Of a DNA stretch of 64,000 bases, positions 1-7,768 are shown in pieces. The position numbers were made by a program, and so were the translations under genes. Below the pieces are notes generated by a model. That model did no database searches, had not been told where the DNA came from, and worked only from the letters and a program-made list of their open reading frames with translations. Source of the DNA: Streptomyces sulphureus DSM 40104 (GTDB lineage Bacteria; Actinomycetota; Actinomycetes; Streptomycetales; Streptomycetaceae); NCBI RefSeq assembly GCF_000381025.1, contig NZ_KB905813.1:875082-939081 (forward strand), read 5' to 3'. Numbering within the stretch: position 1 is the stretch's first letter; each line of letters opens with the position of its first letter.

Positions 1-273
1 GGTGGTGACGCCGCCCTGCGCACACGCCCTGCTCTCGGTGGCGGTGTCGTCGGCGAGCGGGTTGTAGATGCCCCAGTGCTGGTGCGCGTCGACGACACCG
101 GGGAAGGCGTGCAGCCCCTTGCCGTCGACGACTTCACGGGCTTCGGACGACGGGATGTCGGGGGCGATCCGATGGAAGACGCCGTCCTTGACGCCGATGT
201 CGGTCGTCGGGAGGTCATCGGCGTCGTGGCGTACCAGGCGGACGTTCTTTATCAGCAGGTCGAGCTCGGTCAT
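1..273 (-). CDS. Hydantoinase/dihydropyrimidinase-like amidohydrolase (3' end outside window)
   Basis: Only the first 91 codons are present; the gene runs off the left edge. The N-terminus reads as a cyclic amidohydrolase: a beta-sandwich start (MTELDLLIKNVRLV) followed by the metal-binding D-x-H-x-H signature VDAHQHWG near residue 61. Family members (hydantoinase, dihydropyrimidinase, allantoinase) open cyclic amides in the cytoplasm with a binuclear metal centre. It is the last visible gene of the leftward arm, 21 nt behind the FAD protein, so probably in the same operon. The substrate cannot be inferred from this fragment. Confidence 0.8.
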   Translation of the reverse strand, partial: MTELDLLIKNVRLVRHDADDLPTTDIGVKDGVFHRIAPDIPSSEAREVVDGKGLHAFPGVVDAHQHWGIYNPLADDTATESRACAQGGVTT

Positions 274-294
274 CTGGGCGGTTCCTCTCTGGGA

Positions 295-1752
295 TCAGTG
301 TGCGGAGTGCCCGGCGTCCTGGGAAGCCCCCGGGCGGAGCGATGCGGTGTGCGGCCCGGCCAGCACGTTCGCCGCCTGCCAGGCCAGGCCGAGCGCGGGC
401 AGCAGGCCGTTGCCGGCGAGGTAACCGGAGGCGCCGTGCCCGGAGATGCCGTGCGCGGCGCCGCCGGAGGCGAAGAGGCCGTCGATCGGCACGCCTTCGC
501 GGTCGAGTACACGGGCTTCACCGTCGACGAGCAGGCCGCCCTGGGTGTGGAAGAGCGCCGGGATCACCTCGACCGCGGCGAGCGGTCCGCGCAGCGGCTC
601 CTCGGCCGAGGTCCGGCCGAACCGGTCGGGCGCCGACGCATCGGTCGCCAGCGCCGTCTGCTCGGCGACGGCCCCCGTCAAGGCGTCGGCGGGGCAGCCG
701 ATCCGCGCCGCGAGCTGCGCCGCGTCGTCCGCCCAGACGAGGGCGCCGGCCGCCACGGTCTGCCGGAAGTCGGTGAACGGCAGGCACAGGTCGTGGATGC
801 GGCGGTCGAGGACGATCCAACCCCGCGCACCGGGGCGGGCGGCGAGGGCCGCCGCGTACTCGGAGTATCCGCGCGTCTCGTCGCCGAACCGGACGCCTTC
901 GGCATCGACCATGATCGCCCCGTGCATGATCGTGGCCCATCCGACGAGCGTGCGGGAGCGGCGGGCGAGCGCGGCGTGGCCCTGGTAGGCGTCGAGGTAC
1001 GCGGCCCGGCCGCCCAGTTCGAGACCGAGGGCGAGGCCGTCGCCGCGGGAGAACTGCCCGCCCGCGTACTCGGCGGCGGCGATCTCCGGCAGCCGCGCGG
1101 CGACTTCCGCGCGGTCGGCACCGTACCCGTTGGTCGCCAGCAGCACGGCGCGGGTGACGACGGTCTCCCGGTGCCCGCCCGGGTCTTCGACAACGGCGTG
1201 CAGCAACCGGCCGCCGGGGCCCGCCGGCCCGCGCTCCACGTGGACCAGCCGGGCCGGCACCATCAGGTACGTCGAGTCCGCGGCGCGCACCCGGGCGTGC
1301 AGGTGGCGCAGGAGCGTGGAGCCGTGGCGTCCCTCGATGGTGTGCAGCCGGTCCGCGGAGTGGCCCGGGTAGTTGAAGTCCCGCACGAGGTGGAGGGGGA
1401 CGCCTGCGTCGTCGGCGAGCCACTCGACGAGCGGCGCGCTGAGCCGGGCGAGCGCGGCGGCGAGGACGGGTTCGGCGGTGCCGCCGGTCTTGGCGGCGAT
1501 GTCGGCGAGGAACCGTTCCGGCCCGTCCTCGATGCTGCACGCCCGCTGCCATCTGGTGCCCGCGCCGGGGATCATCGCCGTCGACATCGAGGTGTTGTTG
1601 CCGCGCAGGAAGTGTTCGTCGGGGTCGACGACGAGTACTTTCAGGCCGGCCTGGGCCGCGCGGAGCGCACCGGCCAGCCCGCCACCGGCCCCGGCGACGA
1701 GCAGGTCGACGTCGGGTTCCCGGACCGGGATTGACGCGGTGCCGGGCGTCAT
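295..1752 (-). CDS. FAD-dependent oxidoreductase, fumarate reductase/3-ketosteroid dehydrogenase-like flavoprotein
   Basis: The 485-residue product starts with a Rossmann FAD-binding motif (LLVAGAGGGLAGALRAA, about residues 16-32). It ends with the family's C-terminal FAD-contact block (TQGGLLVD, then SGHGASGYLAGNGLL near residue 455). The family (fumarate reductase flavoprotein, ketosteroid dehydrogenase, tricarballylate dehydrogenase) oxidises or reduces a C-C bond next to a carbonyl or carboxylate. No transmembrane segment is visible. Its start overlaps the stop of the racemase-like gene by an ATGA, so the two are translationally coupled. A role on a carboxylic acid made or imported by this cluster is inferred. 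Confidence 0.8.
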   Translation of the reverse strand: MTPGTASIPVREPDVDLLVAGAGGGLAGALRAAQAGLKVLVVDPDEHFLRGNNTSMSTAMIPGAGTRWQRACSIEDGPERFLADIAAKTGGTAEPVLAAALARLSAPLVEWLADDAGVPLHLVRDFNYPGHSADRLHTIEGRHGSTLLRHLHARVRAADSTYLMVPARLVHVERGPAGPGGRLLHAVVEDPGGHRETVVTRAVLLATNGYGADRAEVAARLPEIAAAEYAGGQFSRGDGLALGLELGGRAAYLDAYQGHAALARRSRTLVGWATIMHGAIMVDAEGVRFGDETRGYSEYAAALAARPGARGWIVLDRRIHDLCLPFTDFRQTVAAGALVWADDAAQLAARIGCPADALTGAVAEQTALATDASAPDRFGRTSAEEPLRGPLAAVEVIPALFHTQGGLLVDGEARVLDREGVPIDGLFASGGAAHGISGHGASGYLAGNGLLPALGLAWQAANVLAGPHTASLRPGASQDAGHSAH

Positions 1753-2384
1753 ACGGCGTCTCCTGCCGCCAGGAGACGCAGCGCGAGCGCGGCGGGGTCG
1801 ACGAGCGCGACGGCGTGCGCCGCACCGGTGTCCACGGCGGAGCAGCCGTTGATCACGTGCCCCACGCCTCGCTCCGCGAAGCGGTCGAGCGTGCCGCGTA
1901 CCGCGCCGTGCCAGGCGGCCGGGTCGCTGATCGCGGCGAAGTCCAGGTCGAGCACGGCCACCCCGGCGAACCAGGGGCCGAAGCCGTACTCCTCGACGCG
2001 CGCGGCGAGCGCCTCGCCGATCGCCTGGTTCCGGGTGACGGCGCCGAACTTCCGGCCTGTGGCGACGAGATGGGAGGCAGTGAGCCGCAGCATGCCCACG
2101 ATCGGTACCGCTGCCTGGTCGGGGACGAGCGGCACGGCCGGGTCGAGCACGCAGTCCGGCATGCGGAGGGCCGCCCCCGTCTCCGGTGCCTCCGCGAACG
2201 CCGCCGCGACGTGTGCCGTCGACGCCTCGACGTCTTCCTGGGCGGCCAGTTGGGCGGGTGCCGCTTCGGGCGCTGCGTCCAGGGCGAACTCGACGCCGGG
2301 CGGGGCCAGCCGCGCGTACCGCGCGCGGCGCCTGGCGAGTTCCTCGGCGTCGACGCGGATGGGGGTGAGGGAGTGGATTCTCAT
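1749..2384 (-). CDS. Asp/Glu/hydantoin racemase-superfamily protein
   Basis: This 211-aa protein begins MRIHSLTPIRVD and has a superfamily-like layout. A cysteine (MPDCVLDPAVP) lies near the end of the first half and a second (GHVINGCSAVD) lies in the second half, consistent with a two-cysteine acid/base pair. The superfamily includes aspartate, glutamate and hydantoin racemases, maleate isomerase and arylmalonate decarboxylase. Neighbouring genes (hydantoinase-like, PrpD-like) would suit hydantoin racemization or maleate-type isomerization, but this is inference. Start and stop both overlap neighbours as ATGA. The reading frame stays open upstream, and the ATG at 2384 was chosen because it overlaps the preceding stop. 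Confidence 0.72.
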   Translation of the reverse strand: MRIHSLTPIRVDAEELARRRARYARLAPPGVEFALDAAPEAAPAQLAAQEDVEASTAHVAAAFAEAPETGAALRMPDCVLDPAVPLVPDQAAVPIVGMLRLTASHLVATGRKFGAVTRNQAIGEALAARVEEYGFGPWFAGVAVLDLDFAAISDPAAWHGAVRGTLDRFAERGVGHVINGCSAVDTGAAHAVALVDPAALALRLLAAGDAV

Positions 2385-3802
2385 GCGGGTCCTCCCGGTG
2401 CTGTCGGGTGCGCGGATGCCAGGGCGCGGAGTGCGGGCCCCACGTCCGCGGCCTCGGGAAGCTGCTCCGCGAGACGGTGCAGGCGGTCCACGAGCGCCCG
2501 GTCGCCGAGGAGTTCGGCGAGTACCGGGGGCAGGGTGCGCGCGGTGAAGGGGTGGTGGTCGCTGTCCCCGAGCGGGTGGGGTGCGCTCGCCTCCAGCCTT
2601 CGGCCGTCGTCGAGGTGCACCGTCAGCCGGGCGGGGCGCTCGTGCGGCAGCCGGGCGGTCATCCGCGCGTCCTCCCGTACGGTGACCCGGCGGGCGAGGG
2701 CGAAGAGGGCGGGGTGCGTCGCCGCCGTGGCGTCGGCCGTTTCGGGTGTGATCCGGCCGTACAGCAGCGCGGCCGCCACCGCGTAGGGGACGGAGAACAT
2801 CGCGCCGAGTCCGTTGTGCCACCTGGTGCGGTCGAGCGGTGCGGCCAACGCGTGTGTCTCCACGACGAGTCGGGAGATGTGGCCGCCGTCGCGCGCTTCG
2901 GGGTGTTCACGGCGGAGTGCGCACGCGAGGTCGGCGGCCGGGTGCGTGTACGCGCACGAGGCGTGCTGCTTGAAGTAGTTGTGCGTGATCTGCCAGTCGC
3001 CGCCCGGGGGATGGGCGAGGGTGTCGGGGTCGAAGGTGCCGAGGAGGGTGCCGAGCGACAGGGCCGCGGTGCCGGTGTTGGCCACGACGCCGGCGGCGGC
3101 GAGCCGGGCGGCCGCCAGTCCGGAGAGGGCCGCCGCACCCATCCACGCGTCGCGCACCCGGTGGCCGTCGAGCGCGGAGTCGAAGTGACCGGCGATCGGC
3201 AGTCCCGCCGCGGTGTCGATCGCGGCGGCGATCCGGTCGGCAGGGAGCCCCAGCAGCACCGCGCAGCCGGCCGCGGCCCCTGTGACGCCCCAACTACCGT
3301 GCGGGTGGGCGCCGGGCCGCAGCGCGGTCGCGCAACCGAAGCGCGCCGCGACCTCGTACCCCGACAGCAGGGCCCGCGCGGTGAGTTCGCCCGTGCAGCG
3401 CCGTTCCGCGGCGAGCGCCAGGATCGCGGGGAAGGCGTGGGCGGCGGGGTGGCCGCGGGCGTACTTGCCGCCCTCGTCCAGCTCGCTGCAGACCAGCGCC
3501 GTCGCGTTGAGGTAGGCGGCGGTGTCCGTCCCGGTGAGCGTGTCCCCGCCGAACACCGGGGCGTCGCCCGGAGGTTGGGGCCAGGCGGCGCGGAGCCGCC
3601 GTTGGCCCTCGGTGCGGGAGCCGGCGAGGGCCACGGCGAGGGTGTCGAGCAGGACGAGGGGGAGTCGTTCGCGCACCTCGCCGGGCGCCCGGTGCCAGGA
3701 CAGCTCTGCGCACAACTCGCCGAGTTCGGCGGTGCGTTCGGCGGTCGCTGCTCGGAAGTCCGACGCGGGCGGGGGATGTTGATCGTCGTGGCCGGTGGTC
3801 AC
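2381..3802 (-). CDS. MmgE/PrpD family protein (first copy)
   Basis: The 473-aa product has the MmgE/PrpD fold signatures: LLDTLAVALAGSRTEG near the N-terminus, a NATALVCSELDEGGKY block around residue 100, and the KQHASCAYTHPAAD block near 285. The family includes 2-methylcitrate dehydratase, cis-aconitate decarboxylase and iminodisuccinate epimerase, so dehydration, decarboxylation or epimerization of a polycarboxylate is possible. GTG at 3802 is preferred to GTG at 3811 because AGGAGG sits 8 nt before it, whereas it abuts the upstream GTG. It is first in the leftward operon, directly under the IclR-type operator. A second, divergent paralogue lies at 7768-9237. Confidence 0.83.
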   Translation of the reverse strand: MTTGHDDQHPPPASDFRAATAERTAELGELCAELSWHRAPGEVRERLPLVLLDTLAVALAGSRTEGQRRLRAAWPQPPGDAPVFGGDTLTGTDTAAYLNATALVCSELDEGGKYARGHPAAHAFPAILALAAERRCTGELTARALLSGYEVAARFGCATALRPGAHPHGSWGVTGAAAGCAVLLGLPADRIAAAIDTAAGLPIAGHFDSALDGHRVRDAWMGAAALSGLAAARLAAAGVVANTGTAALSLGTLLGTFDPDTLAHPPGGDWQITHNYFKQHASCAYTHPAADLACALRREHPEARDGGHISRLVVETHALAAPLDRTRWHNGLGAMFSVPYAVAAALLYGRITPETADATAATHPALFALARRVTVREDARMTARLPHERPARLTVHLDDGRRLEASAPHPLGDSDHHPFTARTLPPVLAELLGDRALVDRLHRLAEQLPEAADVGPALRALASAHPTAPGGPA

Positions 3803-3819
3803 CGTGCCCACCTCCTGTT

Positions 3820-3836
3820 GTTCCAGTGAGCGGAAC
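3820..3836. promoter_or_regulatory. Putative IclR operator, copy 1
   Basis: GTTCCAGTGAGCGGAAC is a palindrome with 5-bp arms (GTTCC/GGAAC) and a 7-bp centre. It lies just upstream of the leftward operon start. An almost identical 17-mer occurs at 3963-3979 in the same divergent intergenic region. Two matching palindromes flanking an IclR gene are best explained as binding sites for that regulator. Confidence 0.6.
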
Positions 3837-3962
3837 GTTCGGATTCATCGATCCTTGCAGTGCCACTTCCGAGGCGTCAATACCTTGCTCAGGGGCATGA
3901 ACAGAGCTGAATTCGCCCGGCCTGCGCTCTTGACCAGTCCCGAGTGCCGGTGCTTTGGTGGC

Positions 3963-3979
3963 GTTCCATTGAGCGGTAC
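3963..3979. promoter_or_regulatory. Putative IclR operator, copy 2
   Basis: GTTCCATTGAGCGGTAC matches copy 1 at 15 of 17 positions, and the following base (G) is also shared. It sits about 55 bp upstream of the IclR start codon, so it could mediate autoregulation and control of the rightward operon. The 143-bp spacing between copies would allow looping. Confidence 0.6.
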
Positions 3980-4033
3980 GCCTTCGGCCTACCGAGGACA
4001 AGCCAACGACCCCAGGCAGGCGAGAATGGGCCC

Positions 4034-4852
4034 ATGACGACTCAGCCCGGAACCGAGACCGCAGGCCGCGTGATCGACGTCCTGCTCCTCTTCACCGACG
4101 GCCCCGACCACCTCGGGGTCTCCCGCATCGCCCGCGACCTCGGCCTCAGCAAGGCCGTCGTGCACCGCATCCTGCAAACCCTCGTCGCCCGCGGCATGGT
4201 CGCCTACGACCAGCAGAGCCGGCTCTACCGGCTGGGACCCACCGCCACCGCGGTGGGCGCCAGGGCACTTCGCGGCTCCGACCTGCGCGCCGTCGCCGCC
4301 GAACCCCTCCAGCGGCTCCACGCGCAGACCGAGGAGACCGTCACCCTCACCGCCCTCGTCCCCGGCGGCCGCGCCTACATCGACCAGATCGTCAGCACCC
4401 ACGAGGTGAAGATGACCGTCGAGCTGGGCAGGCGGTTCCCGCTCCATGCGGGCAGCTCGGGCAAGTGCGTGCTGGCGTACCTGCCGGAGGACCGACGCGA
4501 GGAGGCACTCGCCGACGACCTGCCGGCGCTCACCGGCAGCACCCACACCGACCGCGCGGCCCTGCGCCGCGAGCTGACGACGATCAGGGACCTCGGCTAC
4601 GCCACCTCCCAGGGCGAACGCCAGGCCGACGCAGGCTCGTTGGCCGCCCCGCTCTTCGGCCTCGACGGCGACGTGCGCGGCTCGGTCTCCGTCTGCGGTC
4701 CCCGCTCCCGCTTCACCCCCGACTTCATCGACGCCTGCGCCCCCCACGTCCTCCAGGCCGCACAGGACATCTCCACCGCGCTCGGCTGGACCGGCCCCGA
4801 CAGGACGCCGAGCCCGGCCCCCGCCCACGCGACGACGGAAGGACCCCCATGA
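4034..4852 (+). CDS. IclR-family transcriptional regulator
   Basis: The 272-aa product has the IclR layout: an N-terminal winged helix (DVLLLFTDGPDHLGVSRIAR, then LGLSKAVVHRILQTLVARG, about residues 15-60) and a C-terminal effector-binding domain with LHAGSSGKCVLAYLPED and TTIRDLGYATSQGE. IclR proteins sense small carboxylates or aromatics and repress or activate catabolic operons. ATG 4034 is chosen over the open frame upstream because the conserved sequence begins there. The gene overlaps the CoA-transferase by ATGA, so it is co-transcribed with the pathway it probably controls. Confidence 0.92.
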   Translation: MTTQPGTETAGRVIDVLLLFTDGPDHLGVSRIARDLGLSKAVVHRILQTLVARGMVAYDQQSRLYRLGPTATAVGARALRGSDLRAVAAEPLQRLHAQTEETVTLTALVPGGRAYIDQIVSTHEVKMTVELGRRFPLHAGSSGKCVLAYLPEDRREEALADDLPALTGSTHTDRAALRRELTTIRDLGYATSQGERQADAGSLAAPLFGLDGDVRGSVSVCGPRSRFTPDFIDACAPHVLQAAQDISTALGWTGPDRTPSPAPAHATTEGPP

Positions 4853-6063
4853 CGGACCCCACCCCGCCCCGACCGGCCGACTCCACGGCCCTCCAAGGCA
4901 TCAAGGTCCTCGACATCGCCACCCTCTTCGCCGGCCCCCTCGCCGCCACCCTGCTCGCCGACTACGGCGCCGACGTCACCAAGCTCGAACACCCCAAGGG
5001 CGACCCGGTCCGCAGCCACGGAGCGAGCAAGGACGGCGTCGGCCTCTGGTGGAAGATGCTCTCCCGCAACAAGAAGGCGATCACGCTCTACCTCGGCAGC
5101 CCGGAAGGACAGGACGTCTTCCGCCGCATGGTCGCCGACGCGGACGTCGTCATCGAGAACTTCCGCCCCGGCACCCTGGAGCGCTGGGGGCTCGGCTACG
5201 AGGAGCTCTCCGCGATCAACCCCGGCCTCGTGCTCGCCCGGGTCACCGGATTCGGGCAGCACGGCCCCTACGCGAGCCGCCCCGGCTTCGGCACCCTCGC
5301 CGAAGCGATGAGCGGATTCGCAGCGATCACAGGCGAACCCGACGGGCCGCCGACCCTGCCGCCCTTCGGCCTCGCCGACGGCGTCTCCGCACTCACCACC
5401 GCATTCGGCATCATGACCGCGCTCCGCGCCAGGGAACGGACGGGCCGCGGGCAGGTACTCGACCTCGCCATCATCGAACCCCTGCTCACCGTGCTGGGCC
5501 CGCAAGCCATCACCTACGACCAACTCGGCGAGCTCCAGCAGCGCACCGGCAACAGATCCGCCAACAACGCGCCCCGCAACACCTACCGCACCAAGGACGG
5601 CCGCTGGGTCGCCGTCTCCACCAGCGCCCAGTCCGTCGCCGAACGCGTCATGCGCCTCGTGGGACACCCCGAGTACATCGACGAGCCGTGGTTCGCCTCC
5701 GGCGCCGAACGCGCCCGCCACGCCGACGAGTTGGACGCCGCAGTCGGTGCCTGGATCGCCCGGCGCAGCCGGGCCGAGGTCACCGCCGCGTTCGAGGAGG
5801 CACAGGCCGCCGTCGCACCCGTCTACGACGTCAGCGACATCTTCGAGGACCCCCAGTTCCGCGCGCTCGGCACCCTCACCACCGTCGACGACGAGGAACT
5901 GGGCCCCGTCACCTTCCAGAACGTGCCGTTCCGCCTCAGCGACACCCCCGGAGAGGTCCGCTGGCCAGGCCCCCGCAAGGGCCGCGACACGGCCGAGGTG
6001 CTCGGCGCCTACGGCATCGACGCCGACGAACTCGCCCGACTCGCCCAGCGAGGCGTCGTATGA
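4849..6063 (+). CDS. CaiB/BaiF family (class III) CoA-transferase
   Basis: This 404-aa protein has the class III CoA-transferase core: KVLDIATLFAGPLAATLLAD, ADVTKLEHPKGDPVR, ADVVIENFRPGTLERWGLGY and GRGQVLDLAIIEPL. Family enzymes move CoA between carboxylic acids in the cytoplasm. Around residue 145 the sequence is RPGFGTLAEAMSG; formyl-CoA transferase carries its nucleophilic Asp where this protein has Gly. A nearby Glu (LAEAMSG) may substitute, as this variant appears to be a recurring subfamily. Overlap with both neighbours (ATGA) ties it to the IclR regulator and the CitE-type lyase. The likely role is activation of the pathway acid to a CoA thioester. Confidence 0.9.
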   Translation: MTDPTPPRPADSTALQGIKVLDIATLFAGPLAATLLADYGADVTKLEHPKGDPVRSHGASKDGVGLWWKMLSRNKKAITLYLGSPEGQDVFRRMVADADVVIENFRPGTLERWGLGYEELSAINPGLVLARVTGFGQHGPYASRPGFGTLAEAMSGFAAITGEPDGPPTLPPFGLADGVSALTTAFGIMTALRARERTGRGQVLDLAIIEPLLTVLGPQAITYDQLGELQQRTGNRSANNAPRNTYRTKDGRWVAVSTSAQSVAERVMRLVGHPEYIDEPWFASGAERARHADELDAAVGAWIARRSRAEVTAAFEEAQAAVAPVYDVSDIFEDPQFRALGTLTTVDDEELGPVTFQNVPFRLSDTPGEVRWPGPRKGRDTAEVLGAYGIDADELARLAQRGVV

Positions 6064-6890
6064 GCACCCCGTCGGCCCGCTCCTGGCTCTACGTTCCCGC
6101 CGTCCGGCCCGACCTCCTCCACAAGGCGATGGAAGGCGCAGCCGACGCCGTCGTCCTCGACCTGGAGGACGCCGTACCGCACCAGCGCAAACAGGAAGCC
6201 CGCGCCAACACCGTCGCAGCCGTGCGCCAACCCTGGCCCAAGCCGCTGTGGGTACGCATCAACCCGCCCCATCTGCCCGCAGGCGAAGAGGACGTCGCCG
6301 CACTCGCAGGCACCCCGGTCCAAGGCGTCCGCGTACCCAAGAGCGAGAACCCCACCGAACTCCGCCGCCTCGCACACCGACTCGACGTGCCGCTCCACCT
6401 CCTCCTGGAGACCGCGCTCGGCGTCGAGCGGGCCTACGAACTCGCCACCGCAGCACCGCAGGTGCGCCTCCTCTCCCTCGGCGAGGCCGACCTCGCCGCC
6501 GACCTGAGAGTCACCGACGACGCAGACGACGGCGGCACCCTCGACTGGGCACGCGGCCGCCTCGTCCACGCAGCACGCGCCGCCCGGCTGCCGGGCCCGG
6601 TACAGAGCGTCTGGACCGCCGTACACGACATCGACGGGCTCACCACGAGCACCCGCCGCGCCCACAACCGCGGGTTCTACGGGCGTTCCGTCGTCCACCC
6701 GCGTCAAATCCCGCCCGTCCACCGGGTCTTCACACCCAGCGACGAAGAGATCGACGAAGCCCGACGCCTCGTCGCCTCCCTCCAACGCGCCAGCGACCAG
6801 GGCAGCGGCGCCTGGCTCGACGCGCACGGACGGCTCGTCGACCCCGCCGTCGTCGCCCGCGCCCACTGGCTCCTCGAACACGTCGCCTGA
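6060..6890 (+). CDS. CitE-like HpcH/HpaI aldolase family CoA-ester lyase
   Basis: The 276-aa product has the CitE/CoA-lyase motifs in order: RSWLYVPAVRPDLLHKA at the N-terminus, VVLDLEDAVP near residue 36, the Arg of VRINPPHLP, the Glu of LLLETALGVE, the metal-site segment SLGEADLAADL, and the C-terminal RSVVHPRQIPPVHRVF. Relatives cleave citryl-, malyl- or citramalyl-CoA. Coupled to the CoA-transferase by ATGA overlap, it would cleave the CoA ester formed by that enzyme, releasing acetyl-CoA or a related thioester and a keto acid. The length is normal for stand-alone CitE homologues. Confidence 0.88.
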   Translation: MSTPSARSWLYVPAVRPDLLHKAMEGAADAVVLDLEDAVPHQRKQEARANTVAAVRQPWPKPLWVRINPPHLPAGEEDVAALAGTPVQGVRVPKSENPTELRRLAHRLDVPLHLLLETALGVERAYELATAAPQVRLLSLGEADLAADLRVTDDADDGGTLDWARGRLVHAARAARLPGPVQSVWTAVHDIDGLTTSTRRAHNRGFYGRSVVHPRQIPPVHRVFTPSDEEIDEARRLVASLQRASDQGSGAWLDAHGRLVDPAVVARAHWLLEHVA

Positions 6891-6940
6891 CCCGCGCGCC
6901 CGCGACCGCACCACAGCAACCCCCGACAGGCAGGCCCCAC

Positions 6941-7768
6941 ATGACCTCAGCCCCGCACGCCCGCAACCCCCTGCTCGACGCTCTCCCCGCCGAACCCCGC
7001 CTCGTCGAACTCGGCCAACCGCTCTTCACCGGCATGCCGTGCTCGCCGAACCACCCCGGCTTCCGCATGGTCCTCGCACGACGCCACGGCGACATGGTCC
7101 GCCCCGACGGCGGCTCCGCCGCCAACGAGACCATCGTCACCGGCGGCCACGTCGGCACCCACATCGACGCCCTCTCCCACGTCAGCCACGAAGGCAAGCT
7201 CCACGGCGGCATCGACGCGGCCCAGGCCCAGACCGGCGGCGCCTTCTCCCGGCACGGCGCGGAGGAGACCCCCGCCATGGTCACCCGCGGCGTCCTCCTC
7301 GACGTCGCCGCCGCACACGGCACCGACACACTGCCCGGCGGCTACGGCATCACCGCCGACGACCTCGACGCCGCCGCGCGCCACGGAGGCGAGGAACCCC
7401 GCGCCGGAGACGTCGCGCTCGTCCGCACCGGCTGGGCACGCACCTTCGACGACCCGACGACCTACCTCGGCAAGGAGACCGGCGTACCCGGCATCACCGA
7501 GGAAGCGGGGGAGTGGCTCGTTGCGCGCGGGGTGCGGGCCGTCGGCTCGGACACCACCGCGTGCGAGCAGATCCTGCCGGGCGCCGGACACAGTGTGCTG
7601 CCCGTACACCGGCTGCTCCTCGTCGACCACGGCGTCTACATCATGGAGCACCTGGCGCTCGAGGACCTCGCCGCCACCGGGCAGCACGCCTTCGTCTTCG
7701 TCGTCGCGCCGCTGCGGATCGTCGGCGGCACCGGTTCCCCCGTCCGGCCCGTCGCGGTGGTCGCCTGA
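6941..7768 (+). CDS. Cyclase-family metal-dependent hydrolase (kynurenine formamidase-like)
   Basis: The 275-aa protein carries the cyclase-family metal motif H-x-G-T-H-x-D (GGHVGTHIDALSH, about residue 70) and a C-terminal DHGVYIMEHLALEDL segment. Members hydrolyse amides or lactones (for example formylkynurenine) with a divalent metal. It follows the CitE-like gene by 50 nt and its stop overlaps the second PrpD gene (TGATG). In this cluster it may open a cyclic amide or lactone or deformylate an intermediate; no direct evidence selects between these. Confidence 0.85.
   Translation: MTSAPHARNPLLDALPAEPRLVELGQPLFTGMPCSPNHPGFRMVLARRHGDMVRPDGGSAANETIVTGGHVGTHIDALSHVSHEGKLHGGIDAAQAQTGGAFSRHGAEETPAMVTRGVLLDVAAAHGTDTLPGGYGITADDLDAAARHGGEEPRAGDVALVRTGWARTFDDPTTYLGKETGVPGITEEAGEWLVARGVRAVGSDTTACEQILPGAGHSVLPVHRLLLVDHGVYIMEHLALEDLAATGQHAFVFVVAPLRIVGGTGSPVRPVAVVA

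Noticed and set aside
76..1734. 552-codon open frame on the plus strand
   Set aside because: It is the antisense shadow of the FAD protein gene; high GC removes stops from the opposite strand, and the product is Arg/Gly/Val-rich without domains.
5049..6890. 613-codon plus-strand frame spanning two genes
   Set aside because: Its first part is an Arg/Pro-rich out-of-frame reading of the CoA-transferase; only the tail is real and belongs to the CitE-like gene starting at 6060.
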